Origin: Solilutibacter silvestris
GTDB lineage: Bacteria > Pseudomonadota > Gammaproteobacteria > Xanthomonadales > Xanthomonadaceae
Direction of reading: 5' to 3'
Assembly: GCF_002895945.1 (NCBI RefSeq)
Contig: NZ_NPZB01000001.1
Location: 635,501 to 699,500, forward strand
Length of the DNA: 64,000 nt
How positions within the stretch are numbered: the stretch's first letter is position 1; every line of letters begins with the position of its first letter. Position numbers and translations under genes: made by a program. The notes beneath the pieces are model-generated. The model made no database searches. It saw only the letters and a program-made list of their open reading frames with translations, and was not told where the DNA came from. Of this stretch, positions 15,776-27,620 are shown piece by piece.

Positions 15776-17629
15776 TTACCTGAGTTCGAGGATCGTCTCC
15801 GATTTCGCCGGCAGCGACAGTGTCGCGCCGAGTTGCACGTCTTTTTCGCCCAATACGTCACGCGCGTGATCGCCCACTTTGACGAAATCGGCGAAGCGAT
15901 CGAGCGCGATCACTTTGCCGGTATCGCCCTTGTTGAGCGCGACCATTACTGCATGCGCGCCGTCGTGGCGGACATACACGTACACCGGGCCTTCGGGCGC
16001 GAAGTGGGTGAGTTTGCCGGTCTGCACCACCGGCGTGCGCTTGCGCCACTGGAACAACTTGCGCACGTAATCCTGGGCATCGCGCTGTGCGCTGGACAGA
16101 CCCGCACCAGTGAAGGCGTTTGCTGCATCGCCGGCCCAGCCGCCGGGCATGTCGGCGCGCAATTGGCCATCGTTGCGTTCTTTCGGGCCGCGCAGCAACA
16201 CTTCCGATCCGTAATAGAACTGCGGGACGCCGCGCATCGTCGCGATGTATGCCATCGCGATCTTCCACAATCCGATGTCGCCATCGACCTGCGCCAGCAG
16301 CCGCGTGGTGTCGTGGTTTTCGGCGAATATCACCAGCCGGTCGGGATCGGGATAGAGGAAATCGTTGCTGAGCGTTTCGTACAGCGGCACCCAACCGCTT
16401 TCCCACTGGGTTTCCGGCTGCAACAGCGCACTGCGCAACGCGGTGTGGATGGGGAAATCCATCATGCTGGTCATGTACGGCACGTGGCCATCGGGATTGA
16501 CCTTGCCGCGTTGCCAGTGCGCGACGATCGCGGGATTCGTGCTCCATTCCTCGCCGACCATGGCGAAGTGCGGATATTCGTCCATCACCGCCTTGCCCCA
16601 ATCGCTGACGAATTGCGTATCGGCATAACCGAAGGTGTCTTCGCGAATACCGGAGAGGCCGGCGTATTCGATCCACCACAAGGTGTTCTGGATGAGATAG
16701 CGCGCCAGGTGCGGGTTGCGCTGGTTGAGGTCGGGCATGTCGGGGCCGAACCAGCCTTCGACGAAGGTGCGGCGATCCGCCGCCGCGGCGTGCGGATCCT
16801 GGATGGTGGTGCGGCGATGGTTGGTGTGGAAGAACTTGCCGCCGTTGTTGATCCAGTCGCTGGATGGCAGGTCGCGCATCCACCAGTGGCCGGAACCGAT
16901 GTGGTTCAGCACCACGTCCATGATCAGGCCGACGCCGCGCGCGCGTGCTTCCTGCGACAACGCGCGGTAATCGCCGTTGCTGCCGAAGCGCGGATCGACA
17001 TGGTAGAGATCGGTGATGGCGTAGCCGTGGTAGGACTGCTTCGGCTGGTCGTTCTCCAGTACCGGCGTGATCCAGGCCTGGGTGAAACCGAGTCCGGCGA
17101 TGTAGTCGAGATGCTGGCGAATGCCGGCGAGATCGCCACCGTGGCGGCCGAAGGCGTCGCTGCGGTTCGCGGCTTCCTTCATCCCGGCGACGCTGTCGTT
17201 GCGCGGATCGGCGTTGGCGAAGCGGTCCGGCGTGATCAGGTAGATGGCGTCGCGATCATCGAAACCGTGGCGTTGCGCGGAACCGGGTGCGCGCGCATCG
17301 AGCCGCCACGGATGTTTCGCCACCACCTTGCCGTGTTCGACGAACTCGATGTCGAACGCGCCCGGTTTGGCGTTGCCGGCAACATCGACGGTGACGAACA
17401 GATAGTTCGGATTCGTGGCCTGTTGCACATCGACGATGGTGACGCCCGCGCGCTGCAACCGTGGCGTGGTCGCGGCGATGCCGTCGCCATGCACCATCAG
17501 TTCGACCCGATGGTGCTTCATCCCCACCCACCAGCTCGCGGGCTCCAAATGATCGATGGTGGTGGCGCCCGCCGGGATCGCGATGGCGAACAGGAAGCAG
17601 CAGAGCAACGTTGCCAGGCGCATGGCCAT
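15776..17629 (-). CDS. Exported GH13 alpha-amylase family enzyme (cyclomaltodextrinase-like)
   Basis: A 617-residue glycoside hydrolase with a signal peptide (residues about 1-22, A-I-P-A-G-A). An N-terminal beta-sandwich domain (to about residue 115) precedes a (beta/alpha)8 barrel with all GH13 regions: D-V-V-L-N-H (237-243), G-I-R-E-D with nucleophile D331, V-G-E-E-W with acid/base E360, and E-N-H-D (N438-D440). The C-terminal sandwich domain has [10 protein letters not shown]. The domain order fits cyclomaltodextrinase/neopullulanase enzymes that cleave maltodextrins and cyclodextrins. It is alone here: no transporter or maltose regulator is adjacent. Two ATGs six bases apart (17629 and 17623) are possible starts. 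Confidence 0.9.
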   Translation of the reverse strand: MAMRLATLLCCFLFAIAIPAGATTIDHLEPASWWVGMKHHRVELMVHGDGIAATTPRLQRAGVTIVDVQQATNPNYLFVTVDVAGNAKPGAFDIEFVEHGKVVAKHPWRLDARAPGSAQRHGFDDRDAIYLITPDRFANADPRNDSVAGMKEAANRSDAFGRHGGDLAGIRQHLDYIAGLGFTQAWITPVLENDQPKQSYHGYAITDLYHVDPRFGSNGDYRALSQEARARGVGLIMDVVLNHIGSGHWWMRDLPSSDWINNGGKFFHTNHRRTTIQDPHAAAADRRTFVEGWFGPDMPDLNQRNPHLARYLIQNTLWWIEYAGLSGIREDTFGYADTQFVSDWGKAVMDEYPHFAMVGEEWSTNPAIVAHWQRGKVNPDGHVPYMTSMMDFPIHTALRSALLQPETQWESGWVPLYETLSNDFLYPDPDRLVIFAENHDTTRLLAQVDGDIGLWKIAMAYIATMRGVPQFYYGSEVLLRGPKERNDGQLRADMPGGWAGDAANAFTGAGLSSAQRDAQDYVRKLFQWRKRTPVVQTGKLTHFAPEGPVYVYVRHDGAHAVMVALNKGDTGKVIALDRFADFVKVGDHARDVLGEKDVQLGATLSLPAKSETILELR

Positions 17630-17775
17630 TCCGGGTGGTGGACTCGATGGGGTCGAGGCTACAAGCGTGCGGGGGTGGCGACAACGCAGGCCGGGATGAA
17701 TTCGTATGCACGATGGCCGTCGCCCGGCCGCATCCGCGGCCGTATAGTGGACACCCCGCGATTCGTGAGTCACCC

Positions 17776-20313
<2,538 letters not shown>

Positions 20314-20314
<1 letters not shown>

Positions 20315-21141
20315 TGGAGCGCATCGAACATCGCGCCTGTTTCGGCGGTTGGCAGGACGTGTATCGCCATCATTCCGCGGTCCTCGATTGCGAGATGAAT
20401 TTCGCGGTCTACCTGCCGCCGCAAGCCGCGAACGAACGTTGCCCGGTGCTGTACTGGCTGTCGGGCCTGACCTGCACGGAACAGAACTTCATCACCAAGG
20501 CCGGCGCGCAACGCTACGCCGCCGAACACGGGATCATCCTGGTCGCGCCGGATACCAGCCCGCGTGGCGATGCTGTGCCGGATGCCGAAGGCTACGATCT
20601 CGGCAAGGGCGCCGGTTTCTATGTCGATGCCACGCAGGCGCCGTGGTCACGGCATTACCGCATGTATTCCTATGTGGTCGATGAACTTCCGGCATTGATC
20701 GAGGCGAATTTCCCGGCGAGCGATGCGCGTGCGATCAGCGGGCACTCAATGGGCGGACACGGTGCGTTGACGATCGCGTTGAAGAACCCCGGACGCTATC
20801 GCAGCGTCTCGGCGTTCTCGCCGATCGTTGCGCCGTCGCAGGTGCCGTGGGGCAAAAAAGCCTTTGCCGCCTATCTCGGCGAAGATCGCGAAGCGTGGAG
20901 GCGCTACGACACGGTGGAACTGGTGAAGTCAGCCACGGAGAAACTGCCGTTGCTGGTCGATCAAGGCGACGCCGACGAATTCCTCGCCACGCAATTGCAA
21001 CCTGAACTGCTTCACGCGGCCTGCGAATCGGCCGGCCATCCGCTGACCCTGCGCATGCAACGCGGCTACGACCACAGCTATTATTTCATCGCCAGTTGCA
21101 TCGGCGATCACATCGCCCATCACGCGCGGGCATTGCGCTGA
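20314..21141 (+). CDS. fghA: S-formylglutathione hydrolase
   Basis: A 275-residue alpha/beta-hydrolase (esterase D family) that converts S-formylglutathione to formate and glutathione. The nucleophile is S145 in G-H-S-M-G-G-H-G, the acid is in D-Q-G-D-A-D-E-F-L and the histidine in G-Y-D-H-S-Y-Y-F-I. The oxyanion region [10 protein letters not shown] is standard for the family. Translation is coupled to the dehydrogenase upstream by TGATG. Together the two genes complete glutathione-dependent formaldehyde detoxification. Confidence 0.96.
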
Positions 21142-21156
21142 TTCCGCGGAACCGCA

Positions 21157-21402
21157 CTAGTGCGGCTTGCCGAGTTCGCGCCAGCCTTTTTCGTGCAACT
21201 CGACGTCGAATTTCCGTGCGGCGGATTCGATGCGCTTCCACGCCGCGTCACGCTCGCCGTCGCTGACGTCTTCAACCTGGTCGAAACGTGCGACCGCATT
21301 GCGGACGTGGCTGGCATCCTTGAGCGGCAATTTCCGCTCCTTGGGAAAGGCGAATTCGCCTTCGGGAATGGCGTTGCGATCGCGGGCTTCAAGTTCGGAC
21401 AT
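21157..21402 (-). CDS. Small conserved hypothetical protein (DUF6582-like)
   Basis: An 81-residue charged protein converging on fghA. The core F-A-F-P-K-E-R-K-L-P-L-K-D-A followed by S-H-V-R-N-A-V-A-R-F matches a widespread small domain found alone or with prohead/phage-related proteins in other organisms. No signal peptide or membrane segment is present. It starts at the ATG at 21402. Its stop lies within the palindrome CCGCACTAGTGCGG (21152-21165), which may weakly end transcription from both sides. Function unknown. Confidence 0.75.
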   Translation of the reverse strand: MSELEARDRNAIPEGEFAFPKERKLPLKDASHVRNAVARFDQVEDVSDGERDAAWKRIESAARKFDVELHEKGWRELGKPH

Positions 21403-21514
21403 GATCGGTCTCCTCATGGACGAAGGCCCAGTCTGGATCATGCAAACGAAAGTTCCCGTCAAGGAATCGTTGCGATCCCGGGCTGGAGATTGCTGCGGCG
21501 CCGCAAAATCGGCA

Positions 21515-21520
21515 TAGTCT
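21515..21520 (+). promoter_or_regulatory. Leaderless-type -10 box for ppc
   Basis: TAGTCT is six bases before the ppc ATG (21527). The intervening GGCAGG could also serve as a weak ribosome-binding site for a longer transcript, so leaderless initiation is only one reading. Confidence 0.4.
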
Positions 21521-21526
21521 GGCAGG

Positions 21527-24163
21527 ATGGAATCTTCGACCCCCGCTAGCGACACCCCGTTGCGCGATTCGCTGCGCTTCGCCGACACCGACACCTTGCT
21601 GCGTGACGATGTCCGAAAACTGGGCGCATTGGTCGGTGAAATGCTGGCCGACCAGACGTCGCCGGCATTCTTCGATAACGTCGAGACGTTGCGGCGCGAA
21701 GCCATCGCGCGGCGCGAACGCGGTTTGCCGGTCGATGCGCTGACGGCGCGATTGCAACAGGTCTCGACCACGGATGCCGAAGCGCTGGCGCGCGCGTTCG
21801 CCACCTATTTCCGCGCGATCAATCTTGCCGAACGCGTGCATCGTATCCGTCGTCGGCGCGATTACCAGCGTGCCGGCGGTGGCGCGCAGCCGGGCAGCCT
21901 GGCGTCGACATGCGCACAGTTGCAGGGAGATGGGGTGACGTTGACCGATCTCGAACACCTGCTTCCGGTATTGCGGATCGAGCCGGTGTTGACCGCGCAT
22001 CCCACCGAAAGCGTGCGCCGTGCCTTGCTCGACAAGGAGCACGACATCGTCCGTCGCCTCGTCGCCGACATCGATCGCACGCGCACGCCCGACGAGCGCG
22101 ATGGTGACGTCGCGCGCATCCGCCAGGCACTGACCACCGCATGGCAGACCGCCGAAGCCTCGCCGCTGCGCCCGACCGTCGCCGACGAAACCGCGCATGT
22201 CGGTTTCTACCTCGGTGAAGTGTTGTATCGCGTGTTGCCGGCGCTGCATCGCGAATTCGCGAGCGCGATCGAGGAGACCTGGGGCAAGGCGGTGGAGCCG
22301 GGCGAGTTCCTGCGCTTCGCCACCTGGGTCGGCGGCGATATGGACGGCAATCCCAATGTCGGCGCGGAAACGCTGCGCGCGACATTGGCATCGCAGCGTC
22401 GGCGCGTGCTGACGTTGTACCGCCGTGACCTGCGTACGCTCGACAAGGTGCTGACGCAGACCCTGGATCGCGCCGAAGTGTCCCCTGAATTGCGCGAACG
22501 CATTAGTGCTTGCAAGGCGTTGTTGCCGGATGCCGCGCCGACCCTGAGCGCGCGCTACGACGACATGCCCTATCGCCAGCTGCTGCATCTCGTCGATGCG
22601 CGACTGGCGGCGACGATGGAGGAAGCGCCGGGCGCGTATGCCGGTGCCGACGAGTTCATCGCCGATCTCGACCTGATCGATGCCAGCTTGCGCGCCGGCC
22701 GTGGCGAACACGCCGGCAGCGAGGCGTTGTGGCGGGTGCGCGTGCGTGCGCGCAGCTTCGGCTTCCATCTCGCCGCGCTCGATCTGCGCCAGGATTCCGC
22801 GGTGCATGAGGCGGCGCTGGCGTCGCCCACTTCCGAGGTTGCGGTATCGACGCTTGCCGTGTTCGCCGCCATGCACGAAGCGCGTGCACGCTACGGGACG
22901 CGTGCCTTTGGTCCGTACATCATCAGCATGACGCGCTCTGCCGCGGATGTGCTCGCGGTGTTGACGCTGGCGCGGCTGGCAGGATGCGTCGAGGAAGGTT
23001 GCATTCCGATCGATGTCGCGCCGCTGTTCGAAACCATTGATGACTTGCGCGCCGCACCCGAGGTGATGCGCGCGTTGTTCGCCGATCCGGTTTATCGCCG
23101 CCACCTGGAAACGCGCGGCAATCGCCAGATGGTGATGCTCGGCTATTCCGACAGCGCCAAGGACGGCGGCATGCTGTCATCGCGCTGGAACTTGCAGCGC
23201 ACGCAGCGCGTGCTGACCGAACTGGCGAACGAAACCGGCGTGCGCATCGTGTTCTTCCATGGCCGCGGCGGCACCGTGAGTCGCGGCGGCGGCAATTCGG
23301 TGCGTGCGGTGATTGCCGCGCCGCGCGGCTCGGTGGAAGGCGCGATGCGCCTGACCGAGCAGGGTGAAGTGATCCATCGCAAGTACGGCATTCGAGCGTT
23401 GGCGCTGCGCAATCTCGAACAGCTCACCGGCGCGGTCTTGCAGGCGAGCCTGCGCCCACGCTCGCCCGATGGACGCGAGGACGCGTGGCGGATGATGATC
23501 ACGGCGCTGGCCGATAACGCCCGTGCGCACTACCGCGCCTTGGTGCACGAGGACCACGGCTTCGTCGAGTATTTCCGTGCGGCGACGCCGATCGACGTGA
23601 TCGAGCGCTTGCAGTTCGGGTCGCGACCGTCGCGCCGCCGCGATGGCGGCATCGACCAGTTGCGGGCAATCCCGTGGGTCTTCGCGTGGTCGCAGAACCG
23701 TTCGCAGCTCACCGGCTGGTATGGCGTCGGCATCGCACTGGAGCGCGGCATCGCCGAATACGGACTGGAAGCGATGGCAACGATGGCGCGCGACTGGCCG
23801 TTCTTCGCCGCGACGCTGGGCGATCTCGAAGTCGCGCTGGCGACGGCGGACATGGACATCTTCGAATGCTATTCGCGCCTTGCAGGCAGCGCCGGCGCCG
23901 GCTATTTCGCGCGCATTCGCGACGAATACGCGCGTGCCTGCGGCGCGCTCCTGCGCCTGCGCGGCAAGGATGCATTGCTGGCAGACGACTATCGCCTGCG
24001 CCTGGCGATCCGCTTGCGCAATCCCTATGTCGATCCGATCAGTCTCTTGCAAGTCGATCTGCTGCGGCGCTGGCGCGCGGGCGATCGCGAGGACGATGCA
24101 CTGTTCATTGCGCTGAAGGAAACGGTGAACGGCATCGCTGCCGGCATCCAGCACACGGGTTGA
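21527..24163 (+). CDS. ppc: Phosphoenolpyruvate carboxylase
   Basis: An 878-residue enzyme, normal length for bacterial PEPC, that carboxylates phosphoenolpyruvate to oxaloacetate to replenish the TCA cycle. The catalytic histidine is in T-A-H-P-T-E-S (H158), and the second signature V-M-L-G-Y-S-D-S-A-K-D-G-G carries the catalytic lysine region. The flexible loop F-F-H-G-R-G-G-T-V-S-R-G-G-G follows. The C-terminus ends in I-Q-H-T-G; the terminal Gly is the usual PEPC ending and forms part of the inhibitor (aspartate/malate) site. It converges with the Dph6-like gene (12-base gap). Confidence 0.97.
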   Translation: MESSTPASDTPLRDSLRFADTDTLLRDDVRKLGALVGEMLADQTSPAFFDNVETLRREAIARRERGLPVDALTARLQQVSTTDAEALARAFATYFRAINLAERVHRIRRRRDYQRAGGGAQPGSLASTCAQLQGDGVTLTDLEHLLPVLRIEPVLTAHPTESVRRALLDKEHDIVRRLVADIDRTRTPDERDGDVARIRQALTTAWQTAEASPLRPTVADETAHVGFYLGEVLYRVLPALHREFASAIEETWGKAVEPGEFLRFATWVGGDMDGNPNVGAETLRATLASQRRRVLTLYRRDLRTLDKVLTQTLDRAEVSPELRERISACKALLPDAAPTLSARYDDMPYRQLLHLVDARLAATMEEAPGAYAGADEFIADLDLIDASLRAGRGEHAGSEALWRVRVRARSFGFHLAALDLRQDSAVHEAALASPTSEVAVSTLAVFAAMHEARARYGTRAFGPYIISMTRSAADVLAVLTLARLAGCVEEGCIPIDVAPLFETIDDLRAAPEVMRALFADPVYRRHLETRGNRQMVMLGYSDSAKDGGMLSSRWNLQRTQRVLTELANETGVRIVFFHGRGGTVSRGGGNSVRAVIAAPRGSVEGAMRLTEQGEVIHRKYGIRALALRNLEQLTGAVLQASLRPRSPDGREDAWRMMITALADNARAHYRALVHEDHGFVEYFRAATPIDVIERLQFGSRPSRRRDGGIDQLRAIPWVFAWSQNRSQLTGWYGVGIALERGIAEYGLEAMATMARDWPFFAATLGDLEVALATADMDIFECYSRLAGSAGAGYFARIRDEYARACGALLRLRGKDALLADDYRLRLAIRLRNPYVDPISLLQVDLLRRWRAGDREDDALFIALKETVNGIAAGIQHTG

Positions 24164-24175
24164 AGCGCGCGGCGA

Positions 24176-24841
24176 TCAATCGTCGGCGAGCAGGAAATCG
24201 CTGTAGTTGAAGCGGCCATCACGCAACACGCTGTCGCCGCGCTGCAGTGCCAGTGGCCGATCGAACATCGGCCCGGCGGACACCACGGTGTGGAATTCGC
24301 CGCGTTCGCCACAGGGATCGCAGGCGGCGGGGAGCTCATCCAGCAGCGCCGCGTCATAGGCACGCCCGGAGAAGTCGCCATCGAGTTGGGTGGTGTCGAC
24401 ACAGCACAGATGGGCGCGCAATCCGCCGGCGATCATCGCGCGGCCCAACGTGGCGGTATCGCTGCCGAACAACGGGAAATGCGCGTTCCAGCCGAGTCGC
24501 GCGCACAACGACTCGCGCCAGGAACGGATATCGGCGAGGAAGAGATCGCCGAAGGCGATGTCGCGAATGCCGGGCCAGCGACGCTGCGCTTCATCCAGCG
24601 CGCCGGCGAAACTGGCTTCGTAAGTCGTGTTGTCCGATTGCTGCGGTATCCATACCTCGATCACCGGCAGTCCGGCGGCCTGTGCCTGCGCGTGCAGCAC
24701 GTCGCGGCGGATGCCCTGCATCGAGATGCGATCGTAGCCTTGCGTGAGCGTGGTCAGCAGCGCGACGACTTCGATATCGCGGCGTTGTCGCAGTACGTGC
24801 AGCGTCCACGCTGAATCCTTGCCGCCACTCCAGGACAGCAC
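24176..24841 (-). CDS. Dph6-like ATP-binding protein (adenine nucleotide alpha-hydrolase fold); start uncertain
   Basis: About 221 residues with the PP-loop S-W-S-G-G-K-D-S at the very N-terminus and W-I-P-Q-Q-S-D-N-T-T-Y-E, F-G-D-L-F-L-A-D-I-R and D-P-C-G-E-R-G-E-F-H-T later. These are hallmarks of the diphthine-ammonia ligase-like family. Bacteria lack diphthamide, so the bacterial role is unknown. No ATG lies near the PP-loop in frame; the nearest upstream one (25069) would overlap the neighbouring gene by some 200 bases. I used the GTG at 24839-24841; a CTG slightly upstream is an alternative. The stop of the upstream gene lies 27 bases before, so the two are likely cotranscribed. Confidence 0.8.
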   Translation of the reverse strand: MLSWSGGKDSAWTLHVLRQRRDIEVVALLTTLTQGYDRISMQGIRRDVLHAQAQAAGLPVIEVWIPQQSDNTTYEASFAGALDEAQRRWPGIRDIAFGDLFLADIRSWRESLCARLGWNAHFPLFGSDTATLGRAMIAGGLRAHLCCVDTTQLDGDFSGRAYDAALLDELPAACDPCGERGEFHTVVSAGPMFDRPLALQRGDSVLRDGRFNYSDFLLADD

Positions 24842-24867
24842 CAGTGGCCGGATTGTCGTTGGCGCGC

Positions 24868-25209
24868 TCAGGCTGCGGTGACGTCGCGCAGCTGCCAGTG
24901 CGAACCGGCGAGCAGGCTCAGGCGATGCTTCAGCACGTCGCCCTTCAGCACGGTGGTGGCGACCAGATCGATATGCAGGTCGCGTTGTTCGCCGGTCACG
25001 GTGGCATCGGGATCGGTCGCACCCATCATCGGATCGATGGCATCGGGATCGTCCTGCTGGTTGCGCCACTTCTTGAACAGCGTGTTGTTGCGCAAGGCGT
25101 CCTGCAGTTCCTGCGCGAATCCGGCCGCGCCATGGGAGTGGAAACCGAAGCCATTCTTGCCGCGAGCGAGCTCGGGATCTGGCAGGGTCAGGTAAAAACG
25201 GGTGGCCAT
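24868..25209 (-). CDS. Conserved hypothetical protein, 113 residues
   Basis: A soluble protein beginning MATRFYLTLPDPELARGKNG, with G-F-H-S-H-G-A-A-G-F-A-Q-E-L-Q in the middle and many acidic residues (D-D-P-D-A-I-D-P). No signal peptide, membrane helix or catalytic motif is seen. The second of two nearby ATGs (25209) is preferred over 25215 because AAGGA then stands six bases ahead. It is directly upstream of the Dph6-like gene on the same strand. I do not recognise a function. Confidence 0.75.
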   Translation of the reverse strand: MATRFYLTLPDPELARGKNGFGFHSHGAAGFAQELQDALRNNTLFKKWRNQQDDPDAIDPMMGATDPDATVTGEQRDLHIDLVATTVLKGDVLKHRLSLLAGSHWQLRDVTAA

Positions 25210-25285
25210 CGGCATCCTTGGGCGTCGCGTTCGCGCCAGCATACTCGCGCAGCGTTTGTTCGTCGTGAGGTCAGGACGACAGGTC

Positions 25286-26230
25286 TCATGACAGCAGCGG
25301 CTTGCGTTCGCTGGCGAAGCCCAGCGAGACAGCGCCCGCGCCGAGGTTGATGATGCCGGTCAGGCTCATCAGCGATTCCAGCAATTCCACGCCGTTGTTC
25401 TGGCAGGCGAGCACGAGGTTGTCGTAGCCGGGGAACGCATGCAGTTGTTCGAGCGGCCCGCCGAAACTGAGCGTCAACATGGGAACCGAAATGCCGCGCT
25501 GCACTTCGTTGGCGGTATCGGTGAACAGTTTCTCGACCGCGGCTTCGAAGCCACGCACCTTGGCCACCGGTCGGGTATTGCCCTGGTTGCAGTACAGGAT
25601 TGGCTTGATGTCGAGCGCACTGCCGAGCATCGCGCTGACCAGGCCGACGCTGCGATCGCCCTTGGCGCGCGCGCGGCTGCGCAGATAGTACAGGTCGGGC
25701 GCGATGGCATAGGAATGGGTGTTCTTGGCGATGTGCTCGATGCGGGCGCGCATCACTGGCGGATTGTCGCCGGTGGCATTCATCGCCACGCCGGCGGCGA
25801 CCGGGATGCCCTGGCCGGCGAACAGGCTGCCGGTATCGAGGACGCGCAGCGAGAACGGCGAGGTCTTGCCCGCGGCTTCGCGCATCGGCCGGTATTCGTT
25901 GAGGATGCTGAAGCTCGCCTGGGTGGCGTGTTCGAAGATCGGGCTGCGGCCGCGCGTCACGGTCAGGCAGAACACGTAGTCGTATTCCATCACCAGTCGT
26001 TCGAGGAACAGGGCGCGGATCTGCTCGACGCTGAGCGCGCTGGTTTCGGCCTCGCTGGCGCCCGCGGCGATCCCGCTGTCGAGGAAACCCAGCGTCACTT
26101 CATCGTTGCGCTGGTCGGTGGTGATGTGATCGCCGAGGCGGACCGCGATCGGCATCACCATCACGTCGCCGGACGAAAAAAAGCGATCGGGCAGATCGCA
26201 GGTGGCATCAACGAGAAAACCGGTTCGCAT
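25286..26230 (-). CDS. DegV family fatty-acid-binding protein
   Basis: A 314-residue DegV-type protein. DegV proteins bind a fatty acid between two domains, and some act as FakB partners of a fatty acid kinase. Seen here are the N-terminal F-L-V-D-A-T-C-D-L-P, the V-F-C-L-T-V-T-R-G-R-S strand with its Ser, and V-L-D-T-G-S-L-F-A-G-Q-G in the middle. The length is a little greater than FakB proteins. No kinase (FakA) gene is nearby, so the lipid-handling role is uncertain. The ATG at 26230 has GAGG eight bases upstream; ATG 26236 and GTG 26239 are alternatives. Confidence 0.85.
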   Translation of the reverse strand: MRTGFLVDATCDLPDRFFSSGDVMVMPIAVRLGDHITTDQRNDEVTLGFLDSGIAAGASEAETSALSVEQIRALFLERLVMEYDYVFCLTVTRGRSPIFEHATQASFSILNEYRPMREAAGKTSPFSLRVLDTGSLFAGQGIPVAAGVAMNATGDNPPVMRARIEHIAKNTHSYAIAPDLYYLRSRARAKGDRSVGLVSAMLGSALDIKPILYCNQGNTRPVAKVRGFEAAVEKLFTDTANEVQRGISVPMLTLSFGGPLEQLHAFPGYDNLVLACQNNGVELLESLMSLTGIINLGAGAVSLGFASERKPLLS

Positions 26231-26308
26231 GTCCATCACCTCATTCGAGTCATGGATGCGAACAACGCTGCGCCTGGCGCATCCTCCCTGATATTGGATA
26301 GTAGCGCG

Positions 26309-26341
26309 GTGACGCAGCCGTCAAATGCTGGCCTGCGTCAC
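26309..26341. repeat. Inverted repeat upstream of degV-like gene
   Basis: GTGACGCAG (26309-26317) and CTGCGTCAC (26333-26341) are a perfect 9-bp inverted pair with a 15-base spacer containing TTGACG on the minus strand. It lies 11 bases past the amidohydrolase stop and could be a weak terminator for that gene or an operator over the -35 region of the DegV gene. No T-run follows. Confidence 0.45.
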
Positions 26342-26351
26342 AGTTCCGGAT

Positions 26352-27620
26352 TCAGCGCGAATAGGCCGGCGGCAATGGCGATTCGTCGCGATGCAGGTAG
26401 CGATCGCGCAGCTCGCTCTGGCGCGACACCATCGGCACGGCACGACCATCCAGCCACAACTGGCTGGCGGTGTTGGCGACGTCGAGCGGATCGCCCGTCC
26501 ACAACGCCAGGTCGGCGCGGCGGCCCACGGCAATACTGCCGACTTCGTTCTCCAGTCCGAACGCCTGCGCCGGCACGCGGGTCAAGCCGGCCAGCGCATC
26601 GTCCCAGCGCATGCCGTTGGCGACGGCATTGCCGGCCAGCTGGCGCAATTTGCGCGCGTAATGCGAGGCATCGCTGCTGAGGTAGAAACCGACATCGACA
26701 CCGGCGGCGCGCAGGCGCGCGGCGTTCTGCATCGTTGCGCCGATCTGGTCGAAATCGGCGGGGAGATCGACCAGCGCATCGACGAACACCGGCACCTTGG
26801 CGGCGGCGATTTCGCTCGCCACTTCCCAGCCTTCGCTGGCGCCGACCAGCGCGATGCGGACATGGCGCTGTTTCGCCCAGCGCAACAGGCGGCGAATGTC
26901 GGATGCGCGCTGGATGGTGACGGCGACGCGTCCGCCACCGCCGAAATACTTCGCCATCGCGACGCGACCGGCCGGCGTCAGCAGCGCGAACTTGGAATCG
27001 GCGGGAATGCGTCCGCGCGCTTCGTCGATCAACTGGTCGAGGATCATCCATTCGCCGGCGCGCGAACCGCCGGTGAGGTTGGCGGAATCACCACCGAGGG
27101 TGACGAACAGGACGCGGCCACCGATGGGGTCGAGGCTGCCGTCGAAACGGAATGCGCCGCCCTGGCCGCCAATCAGCGAACCGCCGCTGCCGGGATTGGC
27201 CGAGACCATCGTCCAGCCGAAGCCTTCGACCCGTGCCACCGGGATCAGCACCGACTCCGGGTTGTAGGCCGTGGTGACATCGAATTCCGGACGCACCGAC
27301 ATGTCCTTGCCGCCGGCCAACCCGATGTGGCTGTCGACCGTCGTCGATTCGCCGCTCACTTCCTCCACGCCGATATCGTTGATGCCGGCGAACAACGCCG
27401 GTGTCAGCGGTTTGCCGGCGGCATCGACCACCGTTGCGCCAGCGCCGTTCAAGCCGTGGCCGATGGCGGCGATGCGGCCGTGGCGCACCAGCACGTCGGC
27501 GTTCTGCAGCGTGCCCTGCGCGGTCGCGGTGTGCACGGTGGCGTTGCGGATCAGCACGTCTTGTGCGGACGCGCTGCCGGGGAGGGTGACGAGTGCGATC
27601 GTGAGGATGAAGCGGTTCAT
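26352..27620 (-). CDS. Exported amidohydrolase-like protein lacking the HxH metal motif
   Basis: A 422-residue protein with signal peptide (L-P-G-S-A-S-A-Q) and the composite beta-sandwich/TIM-barrel layout of imidazolonepropionase-like amidohydrolases: N-terminal D-V-L-I-R-N-A-T-V-H-T-A and C-terminal G-S-I-A-V-G-R-R-A-D-L-A-L-W. The place where family members have T-P-G-L-I-D-x-H-x-H reads T-P-A-L-F-A-G-I-N-D-I-G, so the first two metal-binding histidines are gone. It may be catalytically inactive or use a different metal site. It overlaps the end of a complete paralogue by four bases (ATGA) and is probably expressed with it as a paired subunit or companion. Confidence 0.82.
   Translation of the reverse strand: MNRFILTIALVTLPGSASAQDVLIRNATVHTATAQGTLQNADVLVRHGRIAAIGHGLNGAGATVVDAAGKPLTPALFAGINDIGVEEVSGESTTVDSHIGLAGGKDMSVRPEFDVTTAYNPESVLIPVARVEGFGWTMVSANPGSGGSLIGGQGGAFRFDGSLDPIGGRVLFVTLGGDSANLTGGSRAGEWMILDQLIDEARGRIPADSKFALLTPAGRVAMAKYFGGGGRVAVTIQRASDIRRLLRWAKQRHVRIALVGASEGWEVASEIAAAKVPVFVDALVDLPADFDQIGATMQNAARLRAAGVDVGFYLSSDASHYARKLRQLAGNAVANGMRWDDALAGLTRVPAQAFGLENEVGSIAVGRRADLALWTGDPLDVANTASQLWLDGRAVPMVSRQSELRDRYLHRDESPLPPAYSR

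Noticed and set aside
21152-21165. Palindrome CCGCACTAGTGCGG between the fghA and DUF6582 stop codons, considered as a bidirectional terminator.
   Set aside because: No T-run follows on either strand, and it overlaps the stop codon, so it may be accidental.
25286-26230. Calling the DegV-family gene fakB as part of a fatty acid kinase pair.
   Set aside because: No fakA-type kinase gene is near, and the sequence alone does not show the lipid specificity.
26298-26324. TTGACG and TACTAT on the minus strand upstream of the DegV gene, considered as a promoter.
   Set aside because: Spacing is 15 bases, shorter than sigma70 prefers, and the -10 is weak. Kept only as part of the inverted-repeat observation.
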